This document shows, piece after piece, positions 27,084 to 36,250 of a stretch of DNA of 64,000 nt. The stretch's first letter is position 1. Each line of letters opens with the position of its first letter. The position numbers and the translations under genes are program-made. This DNA comes from Candidatus Bathyarchaeia archaeon (GTDB lineage: Archaea; Thermoproteota; Bathyarchaeia; Bathyarchaeales; Bathycorpusculaceae). Location: NCBI GenBank assembly GCA_041447175.1, contig CP166960.1, forward strand, positions 231,118-295,117, given 5' to 3'. Below the pieces are notes generated by a model, which ran no database searches, was not told the DNA's origin, and saw only the letters and a program-made list of their open reading frames with translations.

Positions 27084-28241
27084 TTAAATAATTTCCTCAT
27101 AAACCTTCATCAGCTTCTCCACATTAACATCCCAACTGTACTTTTCCGTCATGATTTGACGCAATTTGCCCTGAAGTGCTGCCTGATTCTTGTCGGCAAA
27201 CTCCAAAAGCGCCTGCGCCACCGCTTTTGGCTGGTTGGGCGGCACAACCCTGCAAAAACCTTGAATCACGATTTCTTTGATTCCGCCCACGTCCGTTGCC
27301 ACCAACGGCAACCCGCATGCCATGGCTTCAAGCGCAACCAAAGGCAACCCCTCCCCTGACTTGCTGGGCAACACAAAAAAGTCCGCCGCATTGTAGTACC
27401 GCGGCAAATCCTCGTCGGAAACAAAGCCTGCCAACACAAAGTTCTTCTCAATACCCATCTGCTCCACCTTAGCTTTCACATCCAGAAAGTCAGGACCTTT
27501 GCCTATGACTAAGTAAACCAGTTGAGGATTCTCCTTGACCGTGATTTTGGCGCTGTCCAGCAGGGTGTCAATGCCGTTTTTGTAAACCAGTCGACGGACG
27601 GTTGCGGCGACTATGGCTTCTTTGGGGATGCCCAGTTTGTGGCGCACCGCTTCCCCCTCGTGGGCGGCGGGTTTGAAGCGTTCCAAGTCAACGCCGTTAT
27701 AAATCACCTGCACCTTCTCAGGGTCCACACCAAGCCGCAAGACATAGTTTTTGGTGGCGTTACTGATGACAATGACTTTCTTTGCCTCCTTAAGCGTCTG
27801 TTTCCCCACGGCTAAATCGTTGATTTTCTCCACATAATCCCATATTCCGTTGTATTCGATGAATGTGTTGTGCTGGGTGAGCAGGAAGGGTTTGTTGTAG
27901 CGTTTTGCAAGTTTCGCCGCCGCAAGCGAAGATAGGTAGGGGTGGCCGTGGGCGTGGATGAGGCTGCTGGTTTTGGCTGCTTCCAAAAAGGGTTTGTAGC
28001 TGTTTATGTTGGGGATGGGGTAGGGGATGCCAAGCCTAAACCCGATGTTGAGGGCGTCGTAGCATTGGACTTGGATGCCGTCGTAGCAGTATTGGTTGGG
28101 GGTGAAGTTTTTGTGGGTAAGCACCTTCAGGTTAATTTGCTTCTTGAGGAGGCGCTTGCTTTGCTCGTAGACCACCCTTTCGATGCCGCCGACATGCGGC
28201 AGGAACGTGTGGGTGACGATGCACAGGTTCATGGGTTCCAT
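27084..28241 (-). CDS. Family 4 glycosyltransferase
   Basis: The 385-residue GT-B enzyme opens with CIVTHTFLPHVGGIERVVYE. The carboxy domain has VIYNGVDLERFKP, YLVIGKGPDF and EGLPLVALEAMACGLPLVAT, containing the donor-binding EX7E element. ATG 28241 and ATG 28232 are possible starts. It heads a small run with a GT2 enzyme and DUF1616. A 27-base dispersed repeat lies about 95 bases upstream of its start. Confidence 0.88.
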   Translation of the reverse strand: MEPMNLCIVTHTFLPHVGGIERVVYEQSKRLLKKQINLKVLTHKNFTPNQYCYDGIQVQCYDALNIGFRLGIPYPIPNINSYKPFLEAAKTSSLIHAHGHPYLSSLAAAKLAKRYNKPFLLTQHNTFIEYNGIWDYVEKINDLAVGKQTLKEAKKVIVISNATKNYVLRLGVDPEKVQVIYNGVDLERFKPAAHEGEAVRHKLGIPKEAIVAATVRRLVYKNGIDTLLDSAKITVKENPQLVYLVIGKGPDFLDVKAKVEQMGIEKNFVLAGFVSDEDLPRYYNAADFFVLPSKSGEGLPLVALEAMACGLPLVATDVGGIKEIVIQGFCRVVPPNQPKAVAQALLEFADKNQAALQGKLRQIMTEKYSWDVNVEKLMKVYEEII

Positions 28242-28335
28242 GATGTCCGCAGATAGCCCTCAACAAATGAACTATTAGAACCTTATGGTACACCCCAAAA
28301 CCGCAAAAACTGCCACTAAACTTGTTCGAGGTAGA

Positions 28336-28381
28336 CCCCTCTATAGGTTCTGCATACAATTGCTAATAGCATCCAAATAGG
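28336..28381. repeat. Dispersed repeat, copy 1
   Basis: The 27 bases at 28336-28362, from CCCCTCTATAGGTTC to ATACAATTG, match 59377-59403 with one difference. Both copies then run on to the word CAAATAGG. Each copy lies in the gap between two minus-strand genes, upstream of a start. It is not part of any gene. Confidence 0.6.
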
Positions 28382-28388
28382 TTTGAGA

Positions 28389-28808
28389 TTAAACAGAGCT
28401 TGACCCGTTGTTAAACAGGTTCTTTATTCTTGAACTCTCTTCATGCATTTCTTTTGAATCAAGTCCATATTCTACAAGCACGCTATAACGGGCCCCTGAG
28501 GCTCCAGTTGCATAATGTGCAGCCCACATTGGCATTTCCGCTTGTTTGGAAAAGAATGCTTCCATTTGGTCATCTTCGAGGCGGGCAATCTTTTCGATTT
28601 CAAAGGGGTCGCCCATTGATTCTATAAACGTGATTAAATCCCCGTCTAATTCCAATTCCGCATCTGCCCTCTGAACGAAATCCTTAGGCAAACCGAAAGT
28701 GTCAAAGCACAATTTGGTTTTGCTTAACCAAATGGGTGGTTCAACAAAAAACGTTACTTTATGTATTCGAGTATTGGTTTCGTTTTTTTTGTTTGTAGTA
28801 TCGTTCAC
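28389..28808 (-). CDS. Hypothetical protein
   Basis: I do not recognise this 139-residue soluble acidic protein. It has no signal peptide, no membrane segment and no cysteine cluster. A segment reading SKTKLCFDTFGLPKDFVQRA and an acidic middle (IARLEDDQMEAFFSKQAEMP) suggest a compact alpha/beta fold. The sequence here is more AT-rich than the flanks. It stands alone with the dispersed repeat just downstream. Confidence 0.45.
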   Translation of the reverse strand: MNDTTNKKNETNTRIHKVTFFVEPPIWLSKTKLCFDTFGLPKDFVQRADAELELDGDLITFIESMGDPFEIEKIARLEDDQMEAFFSKQAEMPMWAAHYATGASGARYSVLVEYGLDSKEMHEESSRIKNLFNNGSSSV

Positions 28809-28940
28809 AACACAATACTCCTATCAATCTATAAATGCTATATTGCAAAGTGGGGTCCTTTTACATTTAAATTTTTATCGTTTTGAATTTTAGAGTGCTG
28901 CTTAGACCCAACGATGCTTGAGTAGTCCGACCGTGCTGTT

Positions 28941-29657
28941 TTGCGGGAAACCTTAATACCGTTCGAGTTGGATGAGCTATCCACGCTGAAGTTTCAGCAG
29001 GAACATGCAACGTTGGACATTATTGTTGGAGGCGGAAAATATGGTTGCCACGCCGTGGAATTGCTCAAGACCCAAAACAAAAGCTTCATTGTAGTGGATC
29101 CTGACCCAAACTGTCAAGCCGTCAAACGCTTCAACCTAAAAACCCCCACTGACCCAAGCGCCAAGGGGAAGCACTTTGTTGTGGGTGACCTTCCCAAAGC
29201 AATCGAACTCATCGACGCCCTCAAACCCGACTACGTCTTCCCCACTGCCCCCGTGCATATCGCGGCGGATATGGCGAAAATCAAGTTTTCCCTTGCCCCC
29301 TGGGTGGACGCCATAAATACCATTTTGCCCCGGCTGCCCGCCTCCGTTGTGTTGCTGGCTGGCAAAGGCAAACTCATCGTCAGCTTTAACCGCGACCACG
29401 AATGCCAAGAACTCTGCTCCATGCCCGAAACCTGCCCCACCTCCAAAATAACCAAACCCTGCACCATGACGCGGCTGATGCGTTACGCCAGCCCCGAAGC
29501 CTTCATCCTGATAAGCCACTCCATGGCTCCAGGTATGGGCGCGCTTAAGGGCACGGAGCTTTTGAAGTTTTTCCGCTGGGCAGAAACCAAACCCCAATTC
29601 ATCGTGGGTACGGCTTGCGATTGCCACGGCGTCTTTTCGGCATTCAAAAAAGTCTAA
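28941..29657 (+). CDS. Rossmann-like conserved protein, function unknown
   Basis: The 238-residue frame has a nucleotide-binding type motif, LDIIVGGGKYGCHAVELL, followed by FIVVDPDPNCQA, as in TrkA-N-like or SDR-like folds. A set of four cysteines (CX3CX5CX9C, near residues 152-172) could hold a metal or Fe-S cluster; another CDC lies near the end. No ATG fits the start: TTG 28941, TTG 28968 and TTG 29011 are options. It runs towards cobZ convergently. I cannot assign a reaction. Confidence 0.6.
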   Translation: MRETLIPFELDELSTLKFQQEHATLDIIVGGGKYGCHAVELLKTQNKSFIVVDPDPNCQAVKRFNLKTPTDPSAKGKHFVVGDLPKAIELIDALKPDYVFPTAPVHIAADMAKIKFSLAPWVDAINTILPRLPASVVLLAGKGKLIVSFNRDHECQELCSMPETCPTSKITKPCTMTRLMRYASPEAFILISHSMAPGMGALKGTELLKFFRWAETKPQFIVGTACDCHGVFSAFKKV

Positions 29658-29681
29658 AGAGTTTGGGAAAGAGGAGCGCCG

Positions 29682-30158
29682 CTATTTGAGGGAGCGGACG
29701 GCTTGGGTGTACATGTTTGAGGAGACGCCTGCAATGAGTCCGCCGATGGCGTCATTGCTTATTGGACCCAGTTTTTTCAGAATTCCCGGTTTTGCTTGGT
29801 CAAACCGCGTGAACTCAAACAGCCCCCGTGCACCTGCGATGTAGCCTGCAACTGCCATGCCGATGAGTTCGTCGGCTACTAGCCCTGGGCGCCCCAGAAA
29901 CACTTCTTGTGTTAAACCTGGGATTTTCCCTGCCTCTGCAGCTTCCTGCGCCAAGTAGGCTGCTGTTATCAGTGTGGCTATGTTGGGGTCTGTTAATGCG
30001 TCAAGAAACTCTCTGGTTAATGTTTGGGTGGCTTTCTCTTTGGTTTCCACCCCTGGATGAGGAACATAAAACTCCAGTGCAGTATCGAGGAGGTCTTGAA
30101 GGGTTACGCCTTTTTCTTCCAGATACGTCAACATCGGCAGCTTGATTTCCGATTTCAT
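29682..30158 (-). CDS. cobZ: CobZ-type alpha-ribazole phosphatase
   Basis: From ATG 30158 the product has 158 residues. GGGGTGAT just upstream is a strong ribosome site and fixes this start over GTG 30179. Residues read [55 protein letters not shown] and [13 protein letters not shown], the pattern of archaeal CobZ, a PgpA-related enzyme that removes phosphate from alpha-ribazole phosphate. It is divergent from the cobalamin transport genes and fits the salvage pathway. A PgpA-like lipid phosphatase is the alternative. Confidence 0.8.
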   Translation of the reverse strand: MKSEIKLPMLTYLEEKGVTLQDLLDTALEFYVPHPGVETKEKATQTLTREFLDALTDPNIATLITAAYLAQEAAEAGKIPGLTQEVFLGRPGLVADELIGMAVAGYIAGARGLFEFTRFDQAKPGILKKLGPISNDAIGGLIAGVSSNMYTQAVRSLK

Positions 30159-30324
30159 TCTAATCACCCCAACAGACACAGAGCTTTTTCTTAAGCATTG
30201 CGTGCTGGCTGGAAGATTTCACCTTTTTGCAAGGGCAAAGTTGTTTGTTTTGTGTTTTTGGGAAAGTTTATATTCGCTATGGCGGTTGGATAATCCATCT
30301 TACGTTAAAAGAGTGTTTGAAAAA

Positions 30325-31551
30325 ATGGTGAATACACGTTTAGCCGCAATCGTTGCAATTGTTATAATCGCGGTTGCTTCAATCGGCGTCTTCATGTACT
30401 ATCAAGGATCCACAGGCAACGAGCCTACGCCCAGCAGTTCGCCTTCTCCCACATTTACTCCATCCCCCACCCCAACGGTTACAAGTACTCCAACAAGCAC
30501 CCCTACCCCGACAGCGAATAGTCCGTCTCCCACCTCCTCACCGACAACCTCACCTTCCAACAGTCCCACCTCAACTGTAACTCCTTCTCCAACAGCCACC
30601 GCAACGGCTTCGCCCTCTCCTTCTGCTTCTCCTTCCCCCACAGCTACCCCTACGCCTTCACCGACTCCATCCCCTACACCTGTGTTTCCAGTGTCTGTAA
30701 CTGACGACGAAGGTAACACCATTACCTTAAACCAGTACCCTCAACGGATTGTTTCGTTGGCTCCCGCTAACACGCAAATGATTTTCGCTGTTGGCGCAGG
30801 CAACGCTGTCGTGGGTGTCACAGACTACTGCAACTATCCCTACAACTTCTCCGCTTGGATAGCGGCAGGGAACATGTCCAGCATAGGCAACTATTACCAA
30901 CCCGCAATCGAGCCCATCGTGGAATTGAACCCTGACTTGATTGTGGCAAGTTTAGGAAGTATTGACGCTGCTGACCAACTTCGAAGTTTAGGCTACAACG
31001 TTTTAACCCTAAACCCTGCAGACCTTGACGAAATTATGCAGGATATGCTCAAGTTAGGTCAAGCGACAGGACACGACACTGACGCCCAAAACGAAGTTGC
31101 AACCATGCAGCAAAGAATAGATGTTGTCGTTAACGGAGTGAAAACTGCAACTACCCGACCTCTGGTGTACCATGAAATCTGGAGCGACCCCTACATGAGC
31201 GTTGGCAGCACATCCTTTGTCACCGACATGATAAACATGGCTGGCGGACAAAACATCTTTGAAAACGCAACCGAAGCATACCCCGTTGTCAGCTCCGAAG
31301 CCATAATCGAAGAGAACCCCGACATCATGGTTTTCCCCACACAGATGGGTGTGGAAAGTTTCTGGGGCAACTACTCAACTGTAGCTGCTAGAGCTGGCTG
31401 GGGCTCAATAACTGCTGTTGTCAACAACAAAATGTACACTGTAAGCGGCGACATCATCGACGAGCCTGGACCCCGACAAGTCGAATCGCTGGAGCTTCTC
31501 GCAAAGATAATTCACCCCGAGATATTCGGCGAATACCACGATACATCATAA
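30325..31551 (+). CDS. btuF: BtuF-like corrinoid-binding lipoprotein/membrane-anchored protein
   Basis: From ATG 30325 the product has 408 residues. A membrane helix (about 6-24) anchors it. A Ser/Thr/Pro-rich spacer of about 100 residues lifts the binding domain from the membrane. The domain starts at [20 protein letters not shown] and [19 protein letters not shown], as in BtuF/FecB class binding proteins. A TATA-like TTTATATTC near 30,268 precedes it. Heme or siderophore binding is possible from the family, but cobZ, cobS and cobY around it favour corrinoid. The longer frame from 30142 is rejected, because it overlaps the cobZ promoter. Confidence 0.82.
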   Translation: MVNTRLAAIVAIVIIAVASIGVFMYYQGSTGNEPTPSSSPSPTFTPSPTPTVTSTPTSTPTPTANSPSPTSSPTTSPSNSPTSTVTPSPTATATASPSPSASPSPTATPTPSPTPSPTPVFPVSVTDDEGNTITLNQYPQRIVSLAPANTQMIFAVGAGNAVVGVTDYCNYPYNFSAWIAAGNMSSIGNYYQPAIEPIVELNPDLIVASLGSIDAADQLRSLGYNVLTLNPADLDEIMQDMLKLGQATGHDTDAQNEVATMQQRIDVVVNGVKTATTRPLVYHEIWSDPYMSVGSTSFVTDMINMAGGQNIFENATEAYPVVSSEAIIEENPDIMVFPTQMGVESFWGNYSTVAARAGWGSITAVVNNKMYTVSGDIIDEPGPRQVESLELLAKIIHPEIFGEYHDTS

Positions 31552-31594
31552 ATACCACCTCTTTTTTTATTTGTAAGGCTGGAGCAACCATCCC

Positions 31595-32677
31595 TTGGAC
31601 ACTAACAAAAAACAAAATGCACCTATTCGCAAGTCACGCTGGAAAGCATATTTCCTCTTGCTTATACTAGTTTTTCTGGGAACCATCTTCTTGTCCCTAA
31701 ACATGGGTTTCTCCCAGATTCCCCCTCTGGACACTCTTCAGATTCTTTTAAAAAACATCCCGTTCATCGGCGACTCCATAACTCTCACGCCCTTCCAAGC
31801 TGCCAAAGAACCCATAATAATGCTGGTACGCTTACCACGCATCGTCTGCGGAGCTCTGGTCGGCGCCGCACTGGCAACTTCAGGCATGATATTTCAAGGG
31901 CTGTTCCGAAACCCCATGGCTGACCCCTACACCACCAGCGCATCCTCTGGTGCTTCTCTGGGCGCAGCCTTAGCCATAGTGTTTAGCATCTCCATCTTCG
32001 GGCTTGGAACCATACCCATCTTTGCCTTTATAGGCTGCATGGTGTCCGTGCTTGTGGTTTACTCCATTTCTCGAGTCGGCTCCCGAGTCCCAATAACCAC
32101 CCTGCTGCTGTCAGGTATCGCAGTAAGCATCTTTGAGTTAGCTATTGTGACGTACCTGCAAACCATCGCAGGCGACAAACTGGGGCCTTTGACTTTCTGG
32201 TTAATCGGCAGCTTAAGCTCCACCCGAACCACTTGGACAGGCGTTTCAACCATCTTGCCCTTTGTCCTGTTTGGTGTTATTGTCACTTTCCTCTATTCAC
32301 GGGACCTCAACCTGCTCACTTTGGGCGAAGACCAAGCCCAACACTTAGGAATGAACATTGAACGAACCAAACTGATACTCATGTTGATTGGTGCCCTGCT
32401 GGCGGGTGCAGCGGTTTCCATAAGCGGCTTAATCGGCTTCATAGGCTTAATGGTGCCCCACCTTGCAAGGTTACTGGTTGGACCCGACCACAAAGTCCTG
32501 CTTCCCGCCTCCATATTCACAGGTGCCATATTCCTCGTCCTCTGCGACGGCTTAACGCGGTTCCTGACCTCCCCCACCTCCCCCAGCGAAGTGCCCGTGG
32601 GCGTCATCACCGCAGTGACAGGCGTGGTTTTCTTCCTGTTCCTCCTACGAAGAAAGAAAAGGATCGATGCACTTTGA
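31595..32677 (+). CDS. btuC: BtuC-like permease of corrinoid ABC transporter
   Basis: The 360-residue protein is a FecCD/BtuC family permease with about ten membrane segments. Characteristic stretches are RLPRIVCGALVGAALATSG, FQGLFRNPMADPY, GLIGFIGLMVPHLARLLVG, and the PSEVPVGVITAVTG near the end that contacts the ATPase. TTG 31595 is the only credible start; GGAG lies about 13 bases upstream. It follows btuF after a T-run and precedes btuD by 10 bases. Confidence 0.88.
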   Translation: MDTNKKQNAPIRKSRWKAYFLLLILVFLGTIFLSLNMGFSQIPPLDTLQILLKNIPFIGDSITLTPFQAAKEPIIMLVRLPRIVCGALVGAALATSGMIFQGLFRNPMADPYTTSASSGASLGAALAIVFSISIFGLGTIPIFAFIGCMVSVLVVYSISRVGSRVPITTLLLSGIAVSIFELAIVTYLQTIAGDKLGPLTFWLIGSLSSTRTTWTGVSTILPFVLFGVIVTFLYSRDLNLLTLGEDQAQHLGMNIERTKLILMLIGALLAGAAVSISGLIGFIGLMVPHLARLLVGPDHKVLLPASIFTGAIFLVLCDGLTRFLTSPTSPSEVPVGVITAVTGVVFFLFLLRRKKRIDAL

Positions 32678-32687
32678 GGCGTAAATC

Positions 32688-34043
32688 ATGGTAAACTTGA
32701 AGATTGAAGGTGTCGACTGCTTCTACGAGTCAGTGAAGATTCTGGAAAACGTACATTTCACGGTTAAAACCGGCACGTTTCTGGGCATCTTAGGACCCAA
32801 CGGCTCAGGCAAAACCACCCTACTCAAAAGCATAAGCCGCGTGCTTAAACCACGCAAAGGCGCCATCCTAATTGATAACTCTGATGTGTACAAGATGAAG
32901 ATTGGTGAAGTTGCCCGAAGCATGGCGGTGGTTCCTCAGGACAGTTCTGTTGCCTTCAGCTTCACTGCCCTGCAAGTTGTCCTCATGGGGCGTGCACCTC
33001 ACCTTTCTAGGCTTCAAAGCGAAAGCGAAAAAGACCTCAACATTGCCAAGCAAGCCATGGAATACACCTACACTTGGAATTTAGCTGACCGTCTGGTGAC
33101 TGAATTGAGCGGAGGCGAACGGCAACGGGTAATAATCGCACGCGCCCTCACGCAGGAACCCAAGATTCTGCTGCTCGACGAGCCCACAAGCCACCTAGAC
33201 ATATGCAACCAACTGGAAATCATGGACCTTCTCAAACAGCTTTGCAACGAGAAAAAGCTGCTGATTGTGGGCGTCTTTCACGACTTCAACCTAGCCGCTC
33301 GATACTGCGACTCCCTTATCCTGCTGAAAGATGGCAAAATCGTTGCCGCGGGTGCAGCATCGGAAACCTTGACCAATGAAAACATTAAAGACGTTTTCGG
33401 AATCGACGTTATCGTAAACAAGCATCCCGTCACAGATTTACCCTTTGTCATTCCCGTTTCAAAACCCAAAGGTCAAAAACAAAAAGAACTGTCCGTACAC
33501 GTCATTTGCGGCGCGGGCACAGGCAGCACGCTGATGCGCATCTTGACGGAATCAGGCTACAACGTCACCACAGGAGTGCTAAACCTGTTGGATACGGATT
33601 TCCAGACGGCACAATACCTTAAGGTTCCCGTAGCCTCTGAGGCGCCGTTTTCCCCTGTTACTGAGAAAGCGCAAAAAGCAAATTTTGACATGATTGCTCA
33701 GGCAAACATTGTAGTTTTGACTTCGGTGCCGTTTGGACTGGGCAACTTGGTGAATTTAGAGGCGGCAAAAGCTGCCCTCAAGAGAGGCACACCCACGTAT
33801 GTTCTTGAAGAAGTCCCCATTGAAGTGCGAGACTTCACAGATGGCAAAGCAAAAGCAATGTATGAGGAGTTGAAACAGCTGGGTGCAATTATAGTGAAGT
33901 CGCAGGATGAGCTTTTGCATTTGCTTCACATTTCTGAGGAAAAAACTAAACCGGACCTGTTGGAACCTGCCTTGGTGGCGGACCACTTGAAGTCCAATTT
34001 GGCTTCCAAGGAAACTGATATAACAAACAAAACAAAAGCATAA
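32688..34043 (+). CDS. btuD: BtuD-like ATPase with extra C-terminal domain
   Basis: The 451-residue protein has an ABC ATPase in its first 260 residues: Walker A GPNGSGKTT at 36-44, signature LSGGERQRV, Walker B ILLLDEPTSHLD. From about residue 265 an extra domain of about 150 residues begins (LSVHVICGAGTGSTLMRILT) with an alpha/beta look and the segment VVLTSVPFGLGNLVNLEAAK. Similar tails exist in some archaeal and anaerobe BtuD proteins; their role is not known to me. It powers corrinoid uptake with the two genes before it. Confidence 0.85.
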   Translation: MVNLKIEGVDCFYESVKILENVHFTVKTGTFLGILGPNGSGKTTLLKSISRVLKPRKGAILIDNSDVYKMKIGEVARSMAVVPQDSSVAFSFTALQVVLMGRAPHLSRLQSESEKDLNIAKQAMEYTYTWNLADRLVTELSGGERQRVIIARALTQEPKILLLDEPTSHLDICNQLEIMDLLKQLCNEKKLLIVGVFHDFNLAARYCDSLILLKDGKIVAAGAASETLTNENIKDVFGIDVIVNKHPVTDLPFVIPVSKPKGQKQKELSVHVICGAGTGSTLMRILTESGYNVTTGVLNLLDTDFQTAQYLKVPVASEAPFSPVTEKAQKANFDMIAQANIVVLTSVPFGLGNLVNLEAAKAALKRGTPTYVLEEVPIEVRDFTDGKAKAMYEELKQLGAIIVKSQDELLHLLHISEEKTKPDLLEPALVADHLKSNLASKETDITNKTKA

Positions 34044-34064
34044 TTGAATGAGGAGGAAACGATT

Positions 34065-34736
34065 GTGAAAGTTGTTGCCGCGTGGAGTGGAGGAAAAGAC
34101 AGCTGTTTTGCATACTATAAAGCGTTAAAGGAAGGTTTAGATGTTACGAGCCTTGTCACTTTTATGCGTGACGAGAATATGTCGAATTTTCACGGCATAC
34201 GCTCTGACCTTCTGAATGCGCAGGTTAAGGCTTTGAATAAGCCGCTGGTTAAACGCATCACAACCCCAAGCACCTACGAGCAACTGTTCAAAGAAACCCT
34301 GCTTCAACTCAAAGACCACGGCGTCGAAGGCTTAGTCACCGGCGACATCTACGAGGTCGCAGGACACGAAGAACGCTGGCTAGAACGCGTCCTCAGCGAA
34401 GTCGGTTTAAAACCAATCAGGCCGCTGTGGCAGGGAAACACCACCGAAATCTTCAAAGAATTCATCGCCGCAGGCTTTAAAGCCACCGTGGTGCGAACCA
34501 AACTGCCCGTGTTAGGCGAAGAATGGCTAGGCAGGCAACTGAACGCAGAATTCCTCTCCGACATCCAAAAACATCCTAACGTGGATCCCTGCGGCGAAGG
34601 CGGCGAATACCACACCGTAGTCACTGACGGACCCATCTTTAACAGCAGCATCGAACTTACAAAAACCAGCAAGCTCTCAGTCGGCGGCTTTGGACGCTTA
34701 GAAATTCTGGACTTCAAAGTCAACCCAAAAAGTTAG
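34065..34736 (+). CDS. Dph6/MJ0570-type ATP-pyrophosphatase
   Basis: From GTG 34065 the product has 223 residues. AGGAGGA seven to eight bases upstream decides this start against TTG 34044. The PP-loop WSGGKDS lies at about 7-13, and EGLVTGDIYEVAGHEERWLE and DPCGEGGEYHTVV match the Dph6 family, whose eukaryotic member makes diphthamide from diphthine and ammonia. In this cobalamin operon it may instead amidate or activate a corrinoid or base; that is inference. It sits between btuD and cobS on the same strand. Confidence 0.78.
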   Translation: MKVVAAWSGGKDSCFAYYKALKEGLDVTSLVTFMRDENMSNFHGIRSDLLNAQVKALNKPLVKRITTPSTYEQLFKETLLQLKDHGVEGLVTGDIYEVAGHEERWLERVLSEVGLKPIRPLWQGNTTEIFKEFIAAGFKATVVRTKLPVLGEEWLGRQLNAEFLSDIQKHPNVDPCGEGGEYHTVVTDGPIFNSSIELTKTSKLSVGGFGRLEILDFKVNPKS

Positions 34737-34756
34737 AGGTAGCCGAGAAATCTCCG

Positions 34757-35530
34757 ATGTGGAAAGAAGTCAAAAACCTCTTTGCGTTTCTTACGGTTAT
34801 CCCTGTCCGTATGGATATGGATTGCCTGACGGATTCAGCTAAGCTCATGTGGTTTTTTCCGTTAGTGGGCGCCTTTTTGGGGCTGCTGGCGGGCTTGTTC
34901 GGCTGGGCAGTCAGCTTTGTTCTCCCAACGTTGGTCACTGGCGTGTTGGCTGTTGGCGTTTTGCTTTTGCTTACGGGGCTGCATCACGCCGATGGACTGC
35001 TGGATTTTGGCGACGCCGTCATGTATCAGGGCACGGCGGAACGAAAAATCGAAATCATGCACGACCAACTCACAGGCGCAGGCGCAATCGGCTTAGGCTT
35101 AATGACCTATCTTGTCACCGCCTTAGCAGTTGGCGCACTTGGGCAAACCGTTACCTACGGCGGCTTCGCGGTTCCTGTAATTCTGCCCGCCCTTATCGTG
35201 GTGGAAATGTCCGCCAAGCTATCCATGGTTGTATGCACTTGGGCAGGCAAAGCCGTCCACACAGGCATGAACTCCCCCTTCATGGAAGCCATGCACGGCA
35301 AACACGGCAGCTTACGATTGGCAGCGGCGTTGGCGGTGTCTTTGGCGGTTGCGGTGCCGCTTCTGTGGATTGCAGGGGCTGTTACGGTCATAACTGCGGT
35401 GGTTGCTGGGCTTGTGATGGTGGCGATTGCGCATCGGCATTTTGGGGGCGTAACAGGCGACGTTTTAGGCGCAACAAACGAACTTACCCGCATGGTCTGC
35501 GTGGTTGTCCTGCTGGCGGTGTTGCCATGA
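34757..35530 (+). CDS. cobS: CobS, adenosylcobinamide-GDP ribazoletransferase, copy 2
   Basis: This 257-residue integral membrane protein has FLTVIPVRMDMDC, LTGLHHADGLLDFGDAV with the acidic motif, and FGGVTGDVLGATNELTRM. It is clearly related to the copy at 18,250 but not nearly identical, so the duplication is old or one copy was acquired. It overlaps cobY by 4 bases (ATGA), the same linkage as in the first pair. It performs the joining step of the nucleotide loop in salvaged corrinoids. Confidence 0.9.
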   Translation: MWKEVKNLFAFLTVIPVRMDMDCLTDSAKLMWFFPLVGAFLGLLAGLFGWAVSFVLPTLVTGVLAVGVLLLLTGLHHADGLLDFGDAVMYQGTAERKIEIMHDQLTGAGAIGLGLMTYLVTALAVGALGQTVTYGGFAVPVILPALIVVEMSAKLSMVVCTWAGKAVHTGMNSPFMEAMHGKHGSLRLAAALAVSLAVAVPLLWIAGAVTVITAVVAGLVMVAIAHRHFGGVTGDVLGATNELTRMVCVVVLLAVLP

Positions 35531-36144
35531 AAACCACCGCGCTGGTTATGGCGGGCGGTAAAGGCACCCGCATGGCGTTGACGCAGGAAAAGCCGCTGCT
35601 TGAGGTGGGCGGAAAACCCGTGGTCTCACTCGTTCTTGACGCGTTGGCAAACGCGGAGAAGCTGAATTCAGTGGTGGTGGCGGTAAGCGATTACACCCCA
35701 AAAACCGCCGCGTACCTCGCCGGCTTTTCCGTGAAAGTGGTCAAAACGCCAGGCAAAGAATACGTTTCCGACATGGGCTACGCAGTCAAAGTGCTAGGGC
35801 TGGAAACGGTGCTGGCAATTGCAGCTGACATGCCCCTGATTACAGGCGAAATCATCGACGATGTTCTAGAAAAGTACGTCTCATGTGGAAAGTCTGCGTT
35901 GGTGGTGGCTGTCCCCTTAGAAACTAAGCGTAAACTGGGCATGAGTTTGGGTTACGCTTTTGACCATGAGGGGCAACAAGTGGTTCCCGCAGGCATAAAC
36001 ATCAACGACGGTAGACGAATCGACGATGAAGAACTCGAACAGGATGTCTACGTGTTGGACAGGGTGGAGGTCGCCGTAAACATCAACACAGTGGACGAGT
36101 TGAAACGAGCACAGGAACTTTTTGCCCAGACGCATAAAACTTAG
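35527..36144 (+). CDS. cobY: CobY, NTP:adenosylcobinamide-phosphate nucleotidyltransferase, copy 2
   Basis: From ATG 35527 the product has 205 residues, with LVMAGGKGTRMALTQEKPL at the start and AIAADMPLITGEI in the middle. It is the guanylyltransferase of the archaeal nucleotide-loop pathway. The open frame reaches upstream to 34849 but that part is only the cobS gene read in another frame. It ends the cobalamin operon; a secreted beta-helix gene follows. Confidence 0.87.
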   Translation: MKTTALVMAGGKGTRMALTQEKPLLEVGGKPVVSLVLDALANAEKLNSVVVAVSDYTPKTAAYLAGFSVKVVKTPGKEYVSDMGYAVKVLGLETVLAIAADMPLITGEIIDDVLEKYVSCGKSALVVAVPLETKRKLGMSLGYAFDHEGQQVVPAGININDGRRIDDEELEQDVYVLDRVEVAVNINTVDELKRAQELFAQTHKT

Positions 36145-36250
36145 CAAAGCTCTAAAGTTGTGCGGTTCTGGTAGGTTTTTCTTTTGTCAATGCTTCTTTA
36201 CAAACAACCTTTTAGGCTATACCTCATCAACAGGTATTGGCGACATAGGC

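Noticed and set aside
30180-30324. Cobalamin riboswitch before btuF
   Set aside because: The gap contains a TATA-like box and the cobZ ribosome site, but no recognisable B12-box sequence or large fold.
30412-30690. Repeated PTP/SPS codons resembling a DNA repeat array
   Set aside because: This is the Ser/Thr/Pro spacer of the BtuF-like protein, with no constant repeat-spacer pattern, so not CRISPR.
34849-35526. Upstream extension of the cobY frame
   Set aside because: It is the cobS gene read in another frame; cobY homology begins exactly at ATG 35527.
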